From positions 496,001 through 560,000 of the forward strand of contig NZ_CP046804.1 of NCBI RefSeq assembly GCF_009763805.1: a DNA stretch of 64,000 bases, read 5' to 3'. Every line of letters starts with the position of its first letter. Position 1 is the stretch's first letter. Below are positions 49,211-59,324 of the stretch, piece by piece. A program made the translations under genes and the position numbers. The DNA is from Vibrio cidicii. GTDB lineage: Bacteria > Pseudomonadota > Gammaproteobacteria > Enterobacterales > Vibrionaceae. Below the pieces are notes generated by a model. It searched no databases, was not told the origin of the DNA, and saw nothing but the letters and a program-made list of their open reading frames with translations.

Positions 49211-51925
49211 ATGAAGAAAATCGGTTATTTGGTCGCCGTTTTGGCGATGTTAACAGGCTGCGGTGGTGATAATAGTTCATCACCAGCACCAGAGATTCAG
49301 TCTGAAGTTGAAAAGGCGTTGCAGTCAGGAAATGCGCTGTTGGTGTCGGATCCGAATGATCTGATCTCAGCGGCGAGTCGTTGGGTTGAGCGCAATACGC
49401 AAACCTACAATCAGCTCTGGGCTGACTTAGCCAATGAGGCTGAGCAACTTTATTGGGACCCAACCCATGATGCTGCGGTGTTAGCGCCGACCTATGGCTT
49501 TAATGATGTAATATTGCAGACCAATAAAGCGATGCAATCGGGCTATCCGGATCAAACCTTAACCTTAGGAATTGGCGGTTTGACCCCATCGGGCAACCGC
49601 TATGCGGCGCTTGGTAGCAATCCGTTTCGCACCGCGCAGCGTTTTCCCACGTCGGTCAATCAAGCGATGGAAAAGTGGTTAGAGAATGTGATCACTTGGC
49701 TAAACCAAGGCCGTTTTGCGAGCAACAGCAAGGTGGTTTTAGCACAGCTTGACCAGTCCTATTATTTCCCGGATGAACAAGCAACGCGCAATTGGCTTAC
49801 CGCCAAGTTTGCCGATGGCGTGACGTACAACGCCGCCAACCAATGTGACGGGGAGAAACTGCTTGCTTGTCTTGATGAAAAGCCTGATCTGCTCATCTTG
49901 TCCCAACATCTCAACGATGGAGATAGCATTCAACCAGTGGTGCAGGGGCTAGCGTATGCACTGAAAAATGACATTCCGGTGCTCTATCTGCACTGGGACG
50001 GCGGGATGACAGAGCTCGGTACGGCGTTGTTTGAGCAATTGCACATTCGCTATGTGGGCGATAACTACTGGCGCAAACTAGGGGTTGTGGATTGGCAGCC
50101 GAATCAATTGCGAAATCGTGTGCCGGAAGAGATAGCAACACAACTGGCGTTTTTACAGCGCTTTGCCAGTAACGGCTTTGATGTCGATCTCGCGCAATGC
50201 GATGACAAGTCTTGCGAGGCGACGGCAAACATGGATACGCAGTTTTATCCGGTAGCGAATCAGCTGCGCGCCCATTTGCAGAGTCTCGATAAAGCGAAAA
50301 TTGACCTGTTTGCCAGCGACTATTACGAATATGAGAAACTAATCGTGCTTTTGGCGGATCGCTACCGTCAGGATGTGCGTTTCCCGATGGACAAGCTCAC
50401 TACGCCAAGCGCAGATTTTCTGCAGTCTTACTTTGCTGACTACATTCAATACCACTCGCGTAAGATCAACCCCAAACAGCCAGATATGGGCAATTTTAGT
50501 CGCAGTGAATTTGGAGATAATGTCGCTCGCGTTGCCAAATCCGTTTCGTTGTTGTCAAAGCGTCACTTTCGTGCCGCGGGCGTATATGCGTTACCGGGAG
50601 AAAGCTTTCAGGTGACGCGCCAAGACAACAGCGCCGTTAAGGTGTCCATCGCCATCAATTCTCTTCGAAGTGGCGCAACGCATGAGTTTTCTAAAGAGGG
50701 TTACAATCGCCCTAAGCATTTGACCTCGACCACCTATGAAGTTAAGTCGGGTGAGACCATTACCCTGACATCGGCCTACGGTGGCCCGATCCAAGTCCAT
50801 TTTGATGCTAACGATTTGCATGTTGAACTCACGTTTTCTCATGTTGCCGAGCATCCGGTTTGGCGCAGCAGCGAAGATAACGTGCGTTTCGCGAAGCAGC
50901 TGCAACAAGGAGAATTTGATTGGGCGGAGCTCATCACGCCTGGGTTCGAAGTACACTCGAAACGCGACAAAATGTTGCAATCCATTTCCGCCTCGGACTG
51001 GGGTGGTGATGCAGCGGCAATGGCACAAGCGACAGAGCAATACGTGCACAATTACCCTCATGCTCTGGCGGGCTTTCAAGGACCGGGGATTGATGTGATT
51101 GACGAGATCCAAGGCTACGCTGAGCAAAAGGGCTGGCAAATTGAAACCATTGATGTCGTTAAGCACATGAACGCGGATCAAGCGACTTGTGGTTATGGTT
51201 GTTCTGGGAACCCTTACGATGCGTATTGGGCCTTTAGTCCGCTCGGGCATGGAGATTTGCATGAGCTTGGGCATGGCTTGGAAAAAGGCCGCTTTCGCTT
51301 CGCGACTTGGGAAGGGCACTCGACCACCAACTATTACTCGTATTTTAGTAAGTCACGTTTTTTCAAAGAGACGGGCAAAGAATCACAATGTCAGTCGCTC
51401 GATTTCAAAGGCTTATTTGAGCTGTTGCAGCAAAGTCGTTTACAAGCCGACGCTAATGCCTTTATGGCAGCCCAAGATCAGAGCAGTTGGAGTTGGGGTG
51501 CGCGTGTTTATATTCAGATGATGATGGCCGCGCAGCAGCAAGGTGTGCTGCAAGATGGCTGGCATCTGCTCGGACGCTTGCACTTGATTGAGCGAGAGTT
51601 TAATCGCCTTGCTGCAAGTCCAGAACTGTGGGACAAGCAAAAAGCCACGATTGGCTTTGAGCAATACAACTATGACGAGGCTAAAAGCATCAACAATAAT
51701 GACTGGTTGTTGATTGCAATAAGCTACGTTTTGCAGCGGGACATGCGCCAGTATCTTGATATGTGGGGGCTCACGTTTAGCAACAAAGCCAAAGTTCAGG
51801 TCGCCAGCGGCAACTATGTGCTGATGCCGATGAACTACTTTGTCACCTCCAATACGGGATACTGCACCAACGAGTTTGCCACACAGATGATCACGGTTGA
51901 TGGCTCGACAGCTTGGCCACGCTAG
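49211..51925 (+). CDS. ImpA-family secreted lipoprotein metalloprotease
   Basis: A 904-residue lipoprotein with lipobox LTGC (Cys17) and a gluzincin-like zinc site: His684, Glu685 and His688 in LHELGHGLEKG, with Glu701 (ATWEGHST) as third ligand. The layout, with a long N-terminal domain, a beta-sandwich near 430-560 and a C-terminal protease domain, fits ImpA (M88) and related M60-like proteases that cut mucin-like O-glycoproteins. Pseudomonas aeruginosa ImpA cleaves PSGL-1. The active site residues are intact. It is a single gene with terminators on both sides. Surface display and substrate are inferred. A mucinase-like role against host or algal glycoproteins is possible. Confidence 0.8.
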   Translation: MKKIGYLVAVLAMLTGCGGDNSSSPAPEIQSEVEKALQSGNALLVSDPNDLISAASRWVERNTQTYNQLWADLANEAEQLYWDPTHDAAVLAPTYGFNDVILQTNKAMQSGYPDQTLTLGIGGLTPSGNRYAALGSNPFRTAQRFPTSVNQAMEKWLENVITWLNQGRFASNSKVVLAQLDQSYYFPDEQATRNWLTAKFADGVTYNAANQCDGEKLLACLDEKPDLLILSQHLNDGDSIQPVVQGLAYALKNDIPVLYLHWDGGMTELGTALFEQLHIRYVGDNYWRKLGVVDWQPNQLRNRVPEEIATQLAFLQRFASNGFDVDLAQCDDKSCEATANMDTQFYPVANQLRAHLQSLDKAKIDLFASDYYEYEKLIVLLADRYRQDVRFPMDKLTTPSADFLQSYFADYIQYHSRKINPKQPDMGNFSRSEFGDNVARVAKSVSLLSKRHFRAAGVYALPGESFQVTRQDNSAVKVSIAINSLRSGATHEFSKEGYNRPKHLTSTTYEVKSGETITLTSAYGGPIQVHFDANDLHVELTFSHVAEHPVWRSSEDNVRFAKQLQQGEFDWAELITPGFEVHSKRDKMLQSISASDWGGDAAAMAQATEQYVHNYPHALAGFQGPGIDVIDEIQGYAEQKGWQIETIDVVKHMNADQATCGYGCSGNPYDAYWAFSPLGHGDLHELGHGLEKGRFRFATWEGHSTTNYYSYFSKSRFFKETGKESQCQSLDFKGLFELLQQSRLQADANAFMAAQDQSSWSWGARVYIQMMMAAQQQGVLQDGWHLLGRLHLIEREFNRLAASPELWDKQKATIGFEQYNYDEAKSINNNDWLLIAISYVLQRDMRQYLDMWGLTFSNKAKVQVASGNYVLMPMNYFVTSNTGYCTNEFATQMITVDGSTAWPR

Positions 51926-51947
51926 TGCTCAATAGAAAGAGAAGCAA

Positions 51948-51975
51948 GAGGGAGCCGTTGAGCTCCCTCGTTGTT
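51948..51975 (+). terminator. Terminator after the ImpA-like gene
   Basis: Perfect 8-bp stem GAGGGAGC (51948-51955 with 51962-51969), followed by GTTGTTATT. Confidence 0.75.
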
Positions 51976-51990
51976 ATTCATCACACGGAA

Positions 51991-52798
51991 TTAGTTAAAC
52001 ACCGCCCAGATTGGCGCATGATCTGAGGGTTTGTCGATACCGCGCAGCTCATAGTCGACATCCGATTCCACACAACTGCTGGCGAGAGACGGGGTGGCTA
52101 AGATCACGTCGATACGCAGACCGCGATTATCATCAAATCCGCGCGAGCGATAGTCGAACCAAGAGAAACTTGTCGTCGACCGTTGGATGAAGTTGGCGGA
52201 AGGTGTCTTCCAACCCCCAATCGAGCAAGGTTTTTAGCCATTCGCGCTCTTCTGGTTGGAAAGAGCATTTGCCTGTTTTTAGCCAGCGCTTGCGGTTAAC
52301 TTCACCGATGCCGATGTCAGCGTCAATCGGGCTGATATTGATATCCCCCATAACGATCAATTTTTCGTTGCTACTGTGGTGGGTATTTAAGTAGCCCATG
52401 AGATCTTGATAAAACTGGCGTTTGTAAGGAAATTTAGTCTCATGTTCAACGTTGTCCCCTTGCGGAAAGTAACCGTTTAAAATGGTCACTTTCTCGCCAT
52501 TTTCATGTAAAAAAGTGCCGATAATCATACGCTTTTGGTGATCATCGTTGTCCGTTGGAAAGCCTTTTTGCAGCGACAGCGGTTCTTGTTTACACAGCAG
52601 AGCGACACCGTAGTGTGCTTTCTGTCCATGGAAATAGACTTTGTAGCCCATGGCCTCAACATCAGCGACCGGAAAGGCTTCATCGTGTACCTTAATCTCT
52701 TGCAGACCAATGACGTCGGGCTGGTGTTTATCGATAAGGGCTTGCAGTTGATGGAGGCGAGCACGCAAACCATTGATATTAAAGCTGACTACTTTCAT
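51991..52798 (-). CDS. xthA: Exonuclease III XthA, frameshifted as read
   Basis: A DNA repair enzyme (AP endonuclease and 3'-5' exonuclease of duplex DNA), 268 residues after repair, exactly the E. coli length. [18 protein letters not shown], Glu34 in LQEIKV and [11 protein letters not shown] are the metal and catalytic parts; [11 protein letters not shown] is at the C-terminus. As read, the frame goes wrong after VDDKF and stops at 52133. The other frame gives [19 protein letters not shown]. Removing one base of the AAA at 52166-52168 (GAGAAAC to GAGAAC) fuses them. The ATG at 52798 is the family start; longer upstream ORF starts are not conserved. Confidence 0.94.
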
Positions 52799-53008
52799 TA
52801 TTCTTCCTGACTCGGTTGTTTTATCTGATGTTACCACCGATACTTTCGACATCAAGTCATGTGTCAGTTTGAGCGCCACTTTTCTCTGTCGTGCCCTTAC
52901 GGGATACAATTGTGTAACAAATGTAATTGATATTGAGGTCGGTTATGCTTTAATGAAACCGAAATAAACCATTTCCTTCCCTCCATTGTTTGCGAATAAG
53001 GATGTAGT

Positions 53009-55126
53009 ATGCGAACTCTTTCTGTGCAGTGGAAAATTACCCTGCTGTCCGGTGTCTGCTTGTTGCTGACCTCCCTCTCTTTGATTGGCTTTTCGGTCTA
53101 TAACGCGATTGCCAACCAGCAAGTGCTTAAAGCGCAAAGCAGCTTATCGGTGAGTGAAAAGTCGGAGCAATTGGTTCAGACCCGTGCGCTGCTCAATGCT
53201 ACTGAAGTGTCTGAATATCTTACGGAATCTTTATACCGTGCTGAGATGCTCGCGGCGAACGCCCTTTTTTACAAGACCAACACCGAAGAAAACTTTGGAG
53301 AAAGTGAAGCGCTGCGTACCGCGTTAGATGAAATGGTGCGTAAGTCGGTCATCAATTTTAAGACCATGCAAGGCGCCTATTTGGTTTTCAAACCCAACAT
53401 GCTCGATGGTGAAGATGCGAACTACGTTAATGCTGAGTACGTTGGTTCCAATGAAAAAGGGCAGTTTGCTCCTTATTGGAAGCTTGCCGCGAATGGTGAG
53501 AATGTGTTGGCCAATGTTCTGTCAGAGAAGGTGCTCAGCGCCGATGAAAATAGTGAGCGCTTTTTGTGTCCACTCAATTCTGATGCCTCATGCATCACCT
53601 CGCCAAGAATGGAAAGTTCACAAGAGGGAAATTTCCTTACCACCTCCATTTCGGTGCCGATTCTTCTGGATGGAACATCGATCGGCTTTATGGGCATTGA
53701 TGTTCGTCTAGATCCTTTGCAACAAATCGCCAATGATTCTGACGCCAGTCTGTTTGGTGGTGCTGGACGCGTGAGCATGGTCAGCTTGGATGGCACGTTG
53801 CTCGCCAGTGATGATGACAACAAGCCAGTTGGCCAGCCATTTTCCAGTCAATACGTTTCTGCCAATTTGCTGACTGATATGCTTTATGGTGGTGAGGCAC
53901 AAACAAACTGGAGCGAAGACGGCCAGTGGTTGATTGTGTTTGCGCCGTTGACGATTGCAAACCAAACGTGGGGCGTGATTTTTGAGATGCCACGATCGGC
54001 GGTATTGGCAGACGCAGTTACCTTGGATGAGATGATCAGCCAGAAAGTGTTCGAAGGCATCAAGTTTGAACTGCTAGTGGGTGTATCACTGGTCATCTTA
54101 GGCTTATTGACAGTCGCCTTCGCCGCTTCACGTCTCGTACAACCGATAAGATCCGTGGCGATGAGATTGCAAGATATCGCCTCAGGTGAGGGGGATTTAA
54201 CTCAGCGTCTCGAAGTGAAAAGTGGTGATGAGATAGGCCAACTTGCTGGCAGTTTTAATGCCTTTTTAGAAAAGCTACAGCGAACGATCCGTCATGTAGT
54301 GCAAACCTCTGAGCAACTTGCAGAGCAGACACAGGGCGCAAAACGGGCAGCGGTTGAAACTCGTTCAAGCAGTGAGTCGCAATTTCGCGAAGTCGATTTA
54401 GTGGCGACAGCCGCAGAGCAAATGACGCAAACGGCAGGCTTGGTGGTGCACAATGCCGAAATCGCCGTAGACGCGGCCAATCGGGCAAGTGAATCAACCA
54501 GTAATGGTCAGCATGTGATCGAACGCTCGGAGCAGGAGATGGGTAAACTGGTAGAGCGGATGATGCAGGCTGTGCCGGTTGTTGAGGAATTGGCTCGCAA
54601 CAATGGCAATATCACTGAGATTTTGACCGTGATTGAGGCCATCTCAGAACAAACCAATTTACTGGCTTTGAATGCGGCGATTGAAGCGGCTAGAGCCGGA
54701 GATCAAGGGCGTGGTTTTGCGGTTGTTGCCGATGAGGTGCGCAATTTAGCCAGCCGAACTCACGACTCGGTGGGCGAGATTCGCCAAGTGATTGAACAGG
54801 TACAAACGGGGACGACGGCGGTTGTTACGACCATTACCCAAGCGAACGAGTTAGCGCGTGAAACCTCAGTTCAGGTGAAAAATGCCGTGCTTGAACTGCA
54901 AAGCGTGTTTGAGTCGATTGCCGCGATCAACGATATGAATAGCCAAATCGTTAAGGCGGCGGAAGAGCAGCAACAAGTCTCGGCAGAAGTGAACCAAAAC
55001 GTGGCCAATATCCGCGATCTCAGCGGGCAGATCTTATCTCAGGCGGGGGAATCTGAGGCCGCTGGGGCCCGAATGGAAGATCTTTCCCGCCAGCAGCAAA
55101 AGTTAATGTCGCAATTTAAGGTTTAA
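53009..55126 (+). CDS. Methyl-accepting chemotaxis protein with dCache-type sensor
   Basis: A 705-residue chemoreceptor. First helix at about 10-32 ([20 protein letters not shown]), a large periplasmic Cache-like domain to about 345 ([51 protein letters not shown]), second helix ([19 protein letters not shown]), HAMP, and the signalling tip [21 protein letters not shown]. The dCache fold binds small ligands such as amino acids or amines; ligand not deducible. It lacks a CheR tether. A terminator-like hairpin follows. Confidence 0.93.
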   Translation: MRTLSVQWKITLLSGVCLLLTSLSLIGFSVYNAIANQQVLKAQSSLSVSEKSEQLVQTRALLNATEVSEYLTESLYRAEMLAANALFYKTNTEENFGESEALRTALDEMVRKSVINFKTMQGAYLVFKPNMLDGEDANYVNAEYVGSNEKGQFAPYWKLAANGENVLANVLSEKVLSADENSERFLCPLNSDASCITSPRMESSQEGNFLTTSISVPILLDGTSIGFMGIDVRLDPLQQIANDSDASLFGGAGRVSMVSLDGTLLASDDDNKPVGQPFSSQYVSANLLTDMLYGGEAQTNWSEDGQWLIVFAPLTIANQTWGVIFEMPRSAVLADAVTLDEMISQKVFEGIKFELLVGVSLVILGLLTVAFAASRLVQPIRSVAMRLQDIASGEGDLTQRLEVKSGDEIGQLAGSFNAFLEKLQRTIRHVVQTSEQLAEQTQGAKRAAVETRSSSESQFREVDLVATAAEQMTQTAGLVVHNAEIAVDAANRASESTSNGQHVIERSEQEMGKLVERMMQAVPVVEELARNNGNITEILTVIEAISEQTNLLALNAAIEAARAGDQGRGFAVVADEVRNLASRTHDSVGEIRQVIEQVQTGTTAVVTTITQANELARETSVQVKNAVLELQSVFESIAAINDMNSQIVKAAEEQQQVSAEVNQNVANIRDLSGQILSQAGESEAAGARMEDLSRQQQKLMSQFKV

Positions 55127-55150
55127 CAATCAAGTTAAGGTGTCACGATC

Positions 55151-55185
55151 AAGCGAGGTGGATTTCGCATTTCCTCGCTTTTATT
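55151..55185 (+). terminator. Terminator after the dCache chemoreceptor
   Basis: 8-bp stem AAGCGAGG (55151-55158 with 55173-55180), then TTATTA. It may also end the convergent ybaM transcript. Confidence 0.65.
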
Positions 55186-55189
55186 ACCG

Positions 55190-55357
55190 TTAAAGCTGCT
55201 GGGTTTGTAGCTTCCGCTCGATATCTTGTTGAACGATCTTCAGTGCCGCTAGGGCGATTTCTGGGGCAATTTCGTTACTTTCTAATAAGTAGATCAGGTC
55301 AACCGCCAGTTTGATCTCCTCGGGTGCCTGCTCAAGGGGAGGGTGAATATTGCTCAT
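55190..55357 (-). CDS. ybaM: YbaM-like small protein (DUF2496)
   Basis: A 55-residue protein starting MSNIHPPLEQAPEEIKLAV. It resembles E. coli YbaM (53 residues; APDDVKLAVDLIVLLEEN) with DLIYLLESNEIAPEIALAAL here. Its start overlaps the priC stop by four bases (ATGA) and priC-ybaM adjacency is also seen in E. coli. Function unknown. Too short to be caught by simple gene-length filters. Confidence 0.9.
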   Translation of the reverse strand: MSNIHPPLEQAPEEIKLAVDLIYLLESNEIAPEIALAALKIVQQDIERKLQTQQL

Positions 55358-55905
55358 TGGTTGTCTTTCTCTTGGTCAGTTATCTGGTTTTCAATCTTCA
55401 CTATTGCGGCTTGGCAGCGTGCTAAACGCTGCTCCGCCACCAATAACGCTTGCTGCGCTTGTGCTCTGTCTGGAGCTGATGCCATAACCAGCGCGCGCTG
55501 TTTTTCCGTTACTAACTCTCGCAATCGCCGTCTCCATTCTTGATGCTGAGCCAATTCTTGGTACAGGAGGTTGATGGGCTTGCGAGAATAATTCATCGCT
55601 ACCGAGGCATCTTTGCGAGTCACACTATCAGCAAGAAGCTCACGTGATATCGCGGCAAGTTGGGTCAGTAGTCGTTCTGAGAGAAACTGTGCCCGCTGCG
55701 AGGTTAGTATCTGTTCATTTTGCTCGCGCATCAGGGTCTCTAGCGTCGCTTTGGCTTCTTCAACACAAGGGGTGAGCACATGTGCTCGGCAGCTAAACAG
55801 TTGTTCATCAAACAGTGGGGCGTGATGTTCACCACGCAGACTATCAAGCTCAATAGCCTGCACTGCCATTTGTTCAAGTTTTTCTGCCACTTCCTTTAAC
55901 TTCAT
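55354..55905 (-). CDS. priC: Primosomal replication protein N'' PriC
   Basis: A 183-residue DNA-binding protein that with Rep loads DnaB at stalled forks. MKLKEVAEKLEQMAVQAI, the hydrophobic helical core, and YSRKPINLLYQELAQHQEWRRR match PriC. It is flanked by ybaM downstream with ATGA overlap, and the TSUP gene upstream (ATGA overlap at its start), so all three are translationally linked. Confidence 0.85.
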   Translation of the reverse strand: MKLKEVAEKLEQMAVQAIELDSLRGEHHAPLFDEQLFSCRAHVLTPCVEEAKATLETLMREQNEQILTSQRAQFLSERLLTQLAAISRELLADSVTRKDASVAMNYSRKPINLLYQELAQHQEWRRRLRELVTEKQRALVMASAPDRAQAQQALLVAEQRLARCQAAIVKIENQITDQEKDNQ

Positions 55906-56684
55906 AAGCTAACAAACCACGCGTCATAGGCGAGTTTAACTGCCAAAATGCTGACCACGGTGACAAAAACCGGGCGGATAAATTTTGCGCCAAAGTGAAT
56001 AGCAGAGTGAGCACCAACAAACGCACCAGCCATGAGACAAACGCCCATAATCAGGCCTAACCCCCAATTAATATGGCCCAGCATGGCGAAAGTTACCAAA
56101 GAGGTCAAATTGCTAGTGAAGTTCATTGCTTTGGCAAGCCCAGAGGCCAAGAGGATATTGAGTCTGTAAAGCGCCATGGAGCTGACTGTCCAAAACGCGC
56201 CCGTTCCTGGGCCTGCCACGCCATCATAGAAACCAAGCACGAACCCTTGCCCATATTGCTTTTTATTGAGCATAGGACAGGGGGCGGGCGTTGCACTGTT
56301 GCGATTGGCATCGGGCGTTTTATGCAAAATGGTGTACAAGGCGGCAGCAAGAATGATCAGCGGTAGAAGTTTTTCCAGCCAATCCGTGCTGATAGCATCG
56401 ACCACCATGGTGCCGACAGTAGCGCCCACCAATGTAGCGATAAATGCTCTTAGCCAACATCGTGGCTTGAAGAGACGTTTTCGATAATAAGTAAAAGCGG
56501 CGGTGGAAGAGGCAAATGTCGCCGCCAGTTTATTAGTGCCCAGCGCAATGTGCGGTGGGAGTCCGAGAGAAAGTAGCGCGGGAACGGTCAGCATACCGCC
56601 CCCACCCGCCACCGCGTCAATAAATCCTGCGACAAAGGCCACTAAGGCCAGCACCGCAAGCACGGTGGGATCCAAAAATTCCAT
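55902..56684 (-). CDS. TSUP-family (TauE/SafE) sulfite/anion transporter
   Basis: A 260-residue inner-membrane protein with seven or eight helices. The N-terminal motif GFIDAVAGGGGMLTVPALLSLGLPP and the internal LALGTNK are TauE/SafE (DUF81) signatures; the second half repeats the fold (GFYDGVAGPGTGAFWTV). Members export sulfite, sulfoacetate or take up other anions. Here substrate is unknown. In Vibrio and other gammaproteobacteria a TSUP gene (E. coli YfcA) is often single. It overlaps priC by four bases. Confidence 0.88.
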   Translation of the reverse strand: MEFLDPTVLAVLALVAFVAGFIDAVAGGGGMLTVPALLSLGLPPHIALGTNKLAATFASSTAAFTYYRKRLFKPRCWLRAFIATLVGATVGTMVVDAISTDWLEKLLPLIILAAALYTILHKTPDANRNSATPAPCPMLNKKQYGQGFVLGFYDGVAGPGTGAFWTVSSMALYRLNILLASGLAKAMNFTSNLTSLVTFAMLGHINWGLGLIMGVCLMAGAFVGAHSAIHFGAKFIRPVFVTVVSILAVKLAYDAWFVSL

Positions 56685-56743
56685 AGGGTCTTTTACTCAT
56701 CTTTCTTATTTTGTTTGTCATGCAGCAAGGTAGTTACTGATCA

Positions 56744-58817
56744 TTATTCAATAACGCGTTTAAAAGGTGGTAGAGAATCAAGCAACGCTTTGCCATAACG
56801 CTTAGAGACGATTCGCCTATCAAGGATGGTGACTGTACCAGAATCGCGCTCTTTGCGCAGCAATCGGCCAACCGATTGAATCAACTTCTTACTCGCCTCT
56901 GGAACCGTAATCTGCATAAATGGGTTACCGCCACGAGATTCTATATACTCTGAGTGTGCTTGCTCGACAGGGGAGGTTGGTACAGCAAACGGTATCTTGG
57001 TAATCACTAGATTCGAGAGCAGCTCGCCCGGCAGATCAAGCCCTTCCGAAAAGCTGCCCGTGCCAAAAAGGACGCTGGTTTTACCTGATTCAACCAACAT
57101 TTTATGTTTTTTTAGAATCTCGCCGCGCGAGCTTGAGCCTTGTACTTGCAGCGCCCAGCCTTGTTTTACAAATAAAGATTCAAGGTTTTCAGCCACTTGA
57201 TTCATCTGCTTATAAGATGAGAATAAAACCAGATTCGCTTGTTTGTCTTTTAAATACTTAGGCAAAATTTCGCTAAGATATTCCGTAAACTGCGGGGCTT
57301 GTGGTTCGTAGCGAGTCGCTGGAACAATCAGTTCAGCTTGGTTTTGGTAATCAAATGGAGAAGCCAGCGCCAGAAATTGCGTGCCGGAATCTGGGCTTTG
57401 ATCGATGCCTGCTTGAAAACAGAAGTATTGGAATGAATTCAACGCTCGCATAGTGGCAGAAACCAACACCGCACCGACACAGCGACTCCAAAGCTGCTTA
57501 TCAAGTTGCCAGCCCACTTCCAATGGCGAAACACTGACAATGAAATCCCCTTCACGATCAGGATGAACTTCCAACCATCGTGCAAGCGGAGCACCTTTCT
57601 CACGTGTTGGCTCGGCCATGAGCTTCCAAACTTGGGCGAGATTCTCTGTCCGTTGAATATAAAAGCCGAGTTCTGCCAAGGCAGGTTCGGCCAGTTTTGC
57701 CGAAAGTTCGCCATCTTTAACTCGTTCCGCGACAAGATCGGCAATTTTGGCAAGCGATTGATTGGCTTTGTGACTAAAAGTTTTGAGTTCTTTCGACTGC
57801 TCTTCCAACCAAGTGGGTAAGATGCCGTGCTCAAAACGATAGATACCATCAATAAAATGGCTCGCATCAAACTGTTTGACCAGTTGGTTTAAACTCGGAA
57901 TCAGGATCTGTATCACTTGCTGAAGTTCGTTGTGAAATCGACCGACTCTTTTTTCATCCGCCAAAGAGGTTAGTTTTGTCACCGACTGGTTAAGGCGCTC
58001 CAACCATGTTGCAACACCCTTAAGGCTTGCAGCGGCAGAGGCATGGTCTCGCGCAACATGAGGCAAATGGTGGGCTTCGTCGAACACATAAATGGTGTTT
58101 TCAGGTTCAGGTAAAATCACACCGCCACCGAGGTCGGCATCGGCCATCACAAGGCTATGGTTAGCAATAATGACGTCGTTTTTATCCAGCTCAGAAACGG
58201 GCTTTTTGAAACGGGCACTGGCGATGGGCTGATAAACTGTTGTTACAGCTGTGCTTATCGCTCACGATACTTTGCCAGAGCGAATCGTCTATTGGTTTGG
58301 GCCAACTGTCTCTGTCGCCATCCCATTTCCCCTCAGCCAAGCTGCGGAACATGGTCTCAAGAAGTTCAATGTCCTTTTTCTTTGGCTTACTTTCAAACAT
58401 TGCCAACTGACTTCCGTCCGATCCACAGGCCGCCGCGAGCTTCTCTGCGCAACAGTAGCGCTGGCGGCCTTTCGCTAAAATAAAGGAGAAATTCTGATCC
58501 GAAATTCGTCTAAAAAGTGGTAAGTCTTTATTGATGAGCTGCTCTTGTAAAGCAACGGTGGCGGTCGAAATAACCACTTTACGGTTATTCATTACCGCGA
58601 CAGGAATCGTGGCCATTAAATACGATAACGATTTACCAATCCCCGTTCCGGCTTCCGCCACGATGATACGGTTAGACTTGTGATAGCTTCCACAAAGTGT
58701 TTTTGCAATTTCTGCAACGAGGTAGTTTTGTGCTCGTCGAGGGATAAAGTTTTCCAATTGAAATTGCAAATTTTGATAACTGGCGCGAATGGATTTTTGA
58801 ATTTTACTGGTTAGCAT
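56744..58817 (-). CDS. dinG: ATP-dependent DNA helicase DinG, frameshifted as read
   Basis: An iron-sulfur superfamily 2 helicase (XPD-like) that unwinds R-loops and D-loops during replication conflicts; about 690 residues after repair (E. coli 716). Walker A AGTGIGKSLSYL, four Fe-S Cys (in RYCCAEKLAAAC region, SCNNS, CPF), DEAH box VFDEAHHLPH, and RLLRKERDSGTVTILDRR. As read, the frame breaks after CPFQKAR into a stop at 58191; the other frame gives SELDKNDVIIANHSLVMAD. Removing one A of GAAAC at 58195-58197 joins them. The ATG at 58817 (MLTSKIQKSI) is the likely start. Confidence 0.93.
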
Positions 58818-59324
58818 ACTGTGACCTGTGTTCAGACCAGCTGATAGTAGCACACATCACTAACAGAGTCGTACTTCACGAAATTCGCTGCTTTTAGAGA
58901 AAATGTCGATCTTCTTCACAAAAAAAAACTGAACCTTCATAAACTTATAATTAATTTGTCTAACAAAAAATATAAAGCTCCATGCTTGGTGTTTTCATGG
59001 AATTAAAATCTATAACTTGTGTTTTTAATGTTAACTAGCAGTATTTTACTCTTTAATGTTGGCATATTTCAAATGTTGATGATGTAGAGGTAGGGCTTGG
59101 AACTGCCTCGAAAAATGGTTACAAAAACATGTAAAATATTGATTTTTATTGTTATTTATTTTTGTTTATGATTTTTGGTGGTGGATTTGACAGGCAGAAT
59201 AATCTTTTGCAATCTAGCTTATGAAATTTACAGATGCCGACCACGGGCTTGCTTAGGTCGGCATCAATTACAAAAGGGAATCGGGCAAGGATATCCCAAA
59301 CTAAGAAAAGGCAGTGGATTAATT
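58818..59324 (+). other. Intergenic region dinG-porin, long porin leader
   Basis: About 500 AT-rich bases with no credible gene. The part before 59175 holds promoters not clearly resolved. From 59234 to 59264 a hairpin lies in the likely leader of the porin gene. An in-frame ATG-like start at 59175 is a read-through frame without a signal peptide. Confidence 0.5.
59234..59264 (+). ncRNA. Stem-loop in the porin 5' leader
   Basis: Perfect 8-bp stem ATGCCGAC (59234-59241) with GTCGGCAT (59257-59264), loop of 15 bases, 60 bases before the porin ATG. No T-run follows, so it is not an obvious terminator. It might stabilise the message or be a site for an sRNA or protein. Confidence 0.4.

Noticed and set aside
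59175..59324. N-terminal extension of the porin
   Set aside because: The frame is open without stop but the residues lack features; the true signal peptide begins at 59325 after a Shine-Dalgarno-like site.
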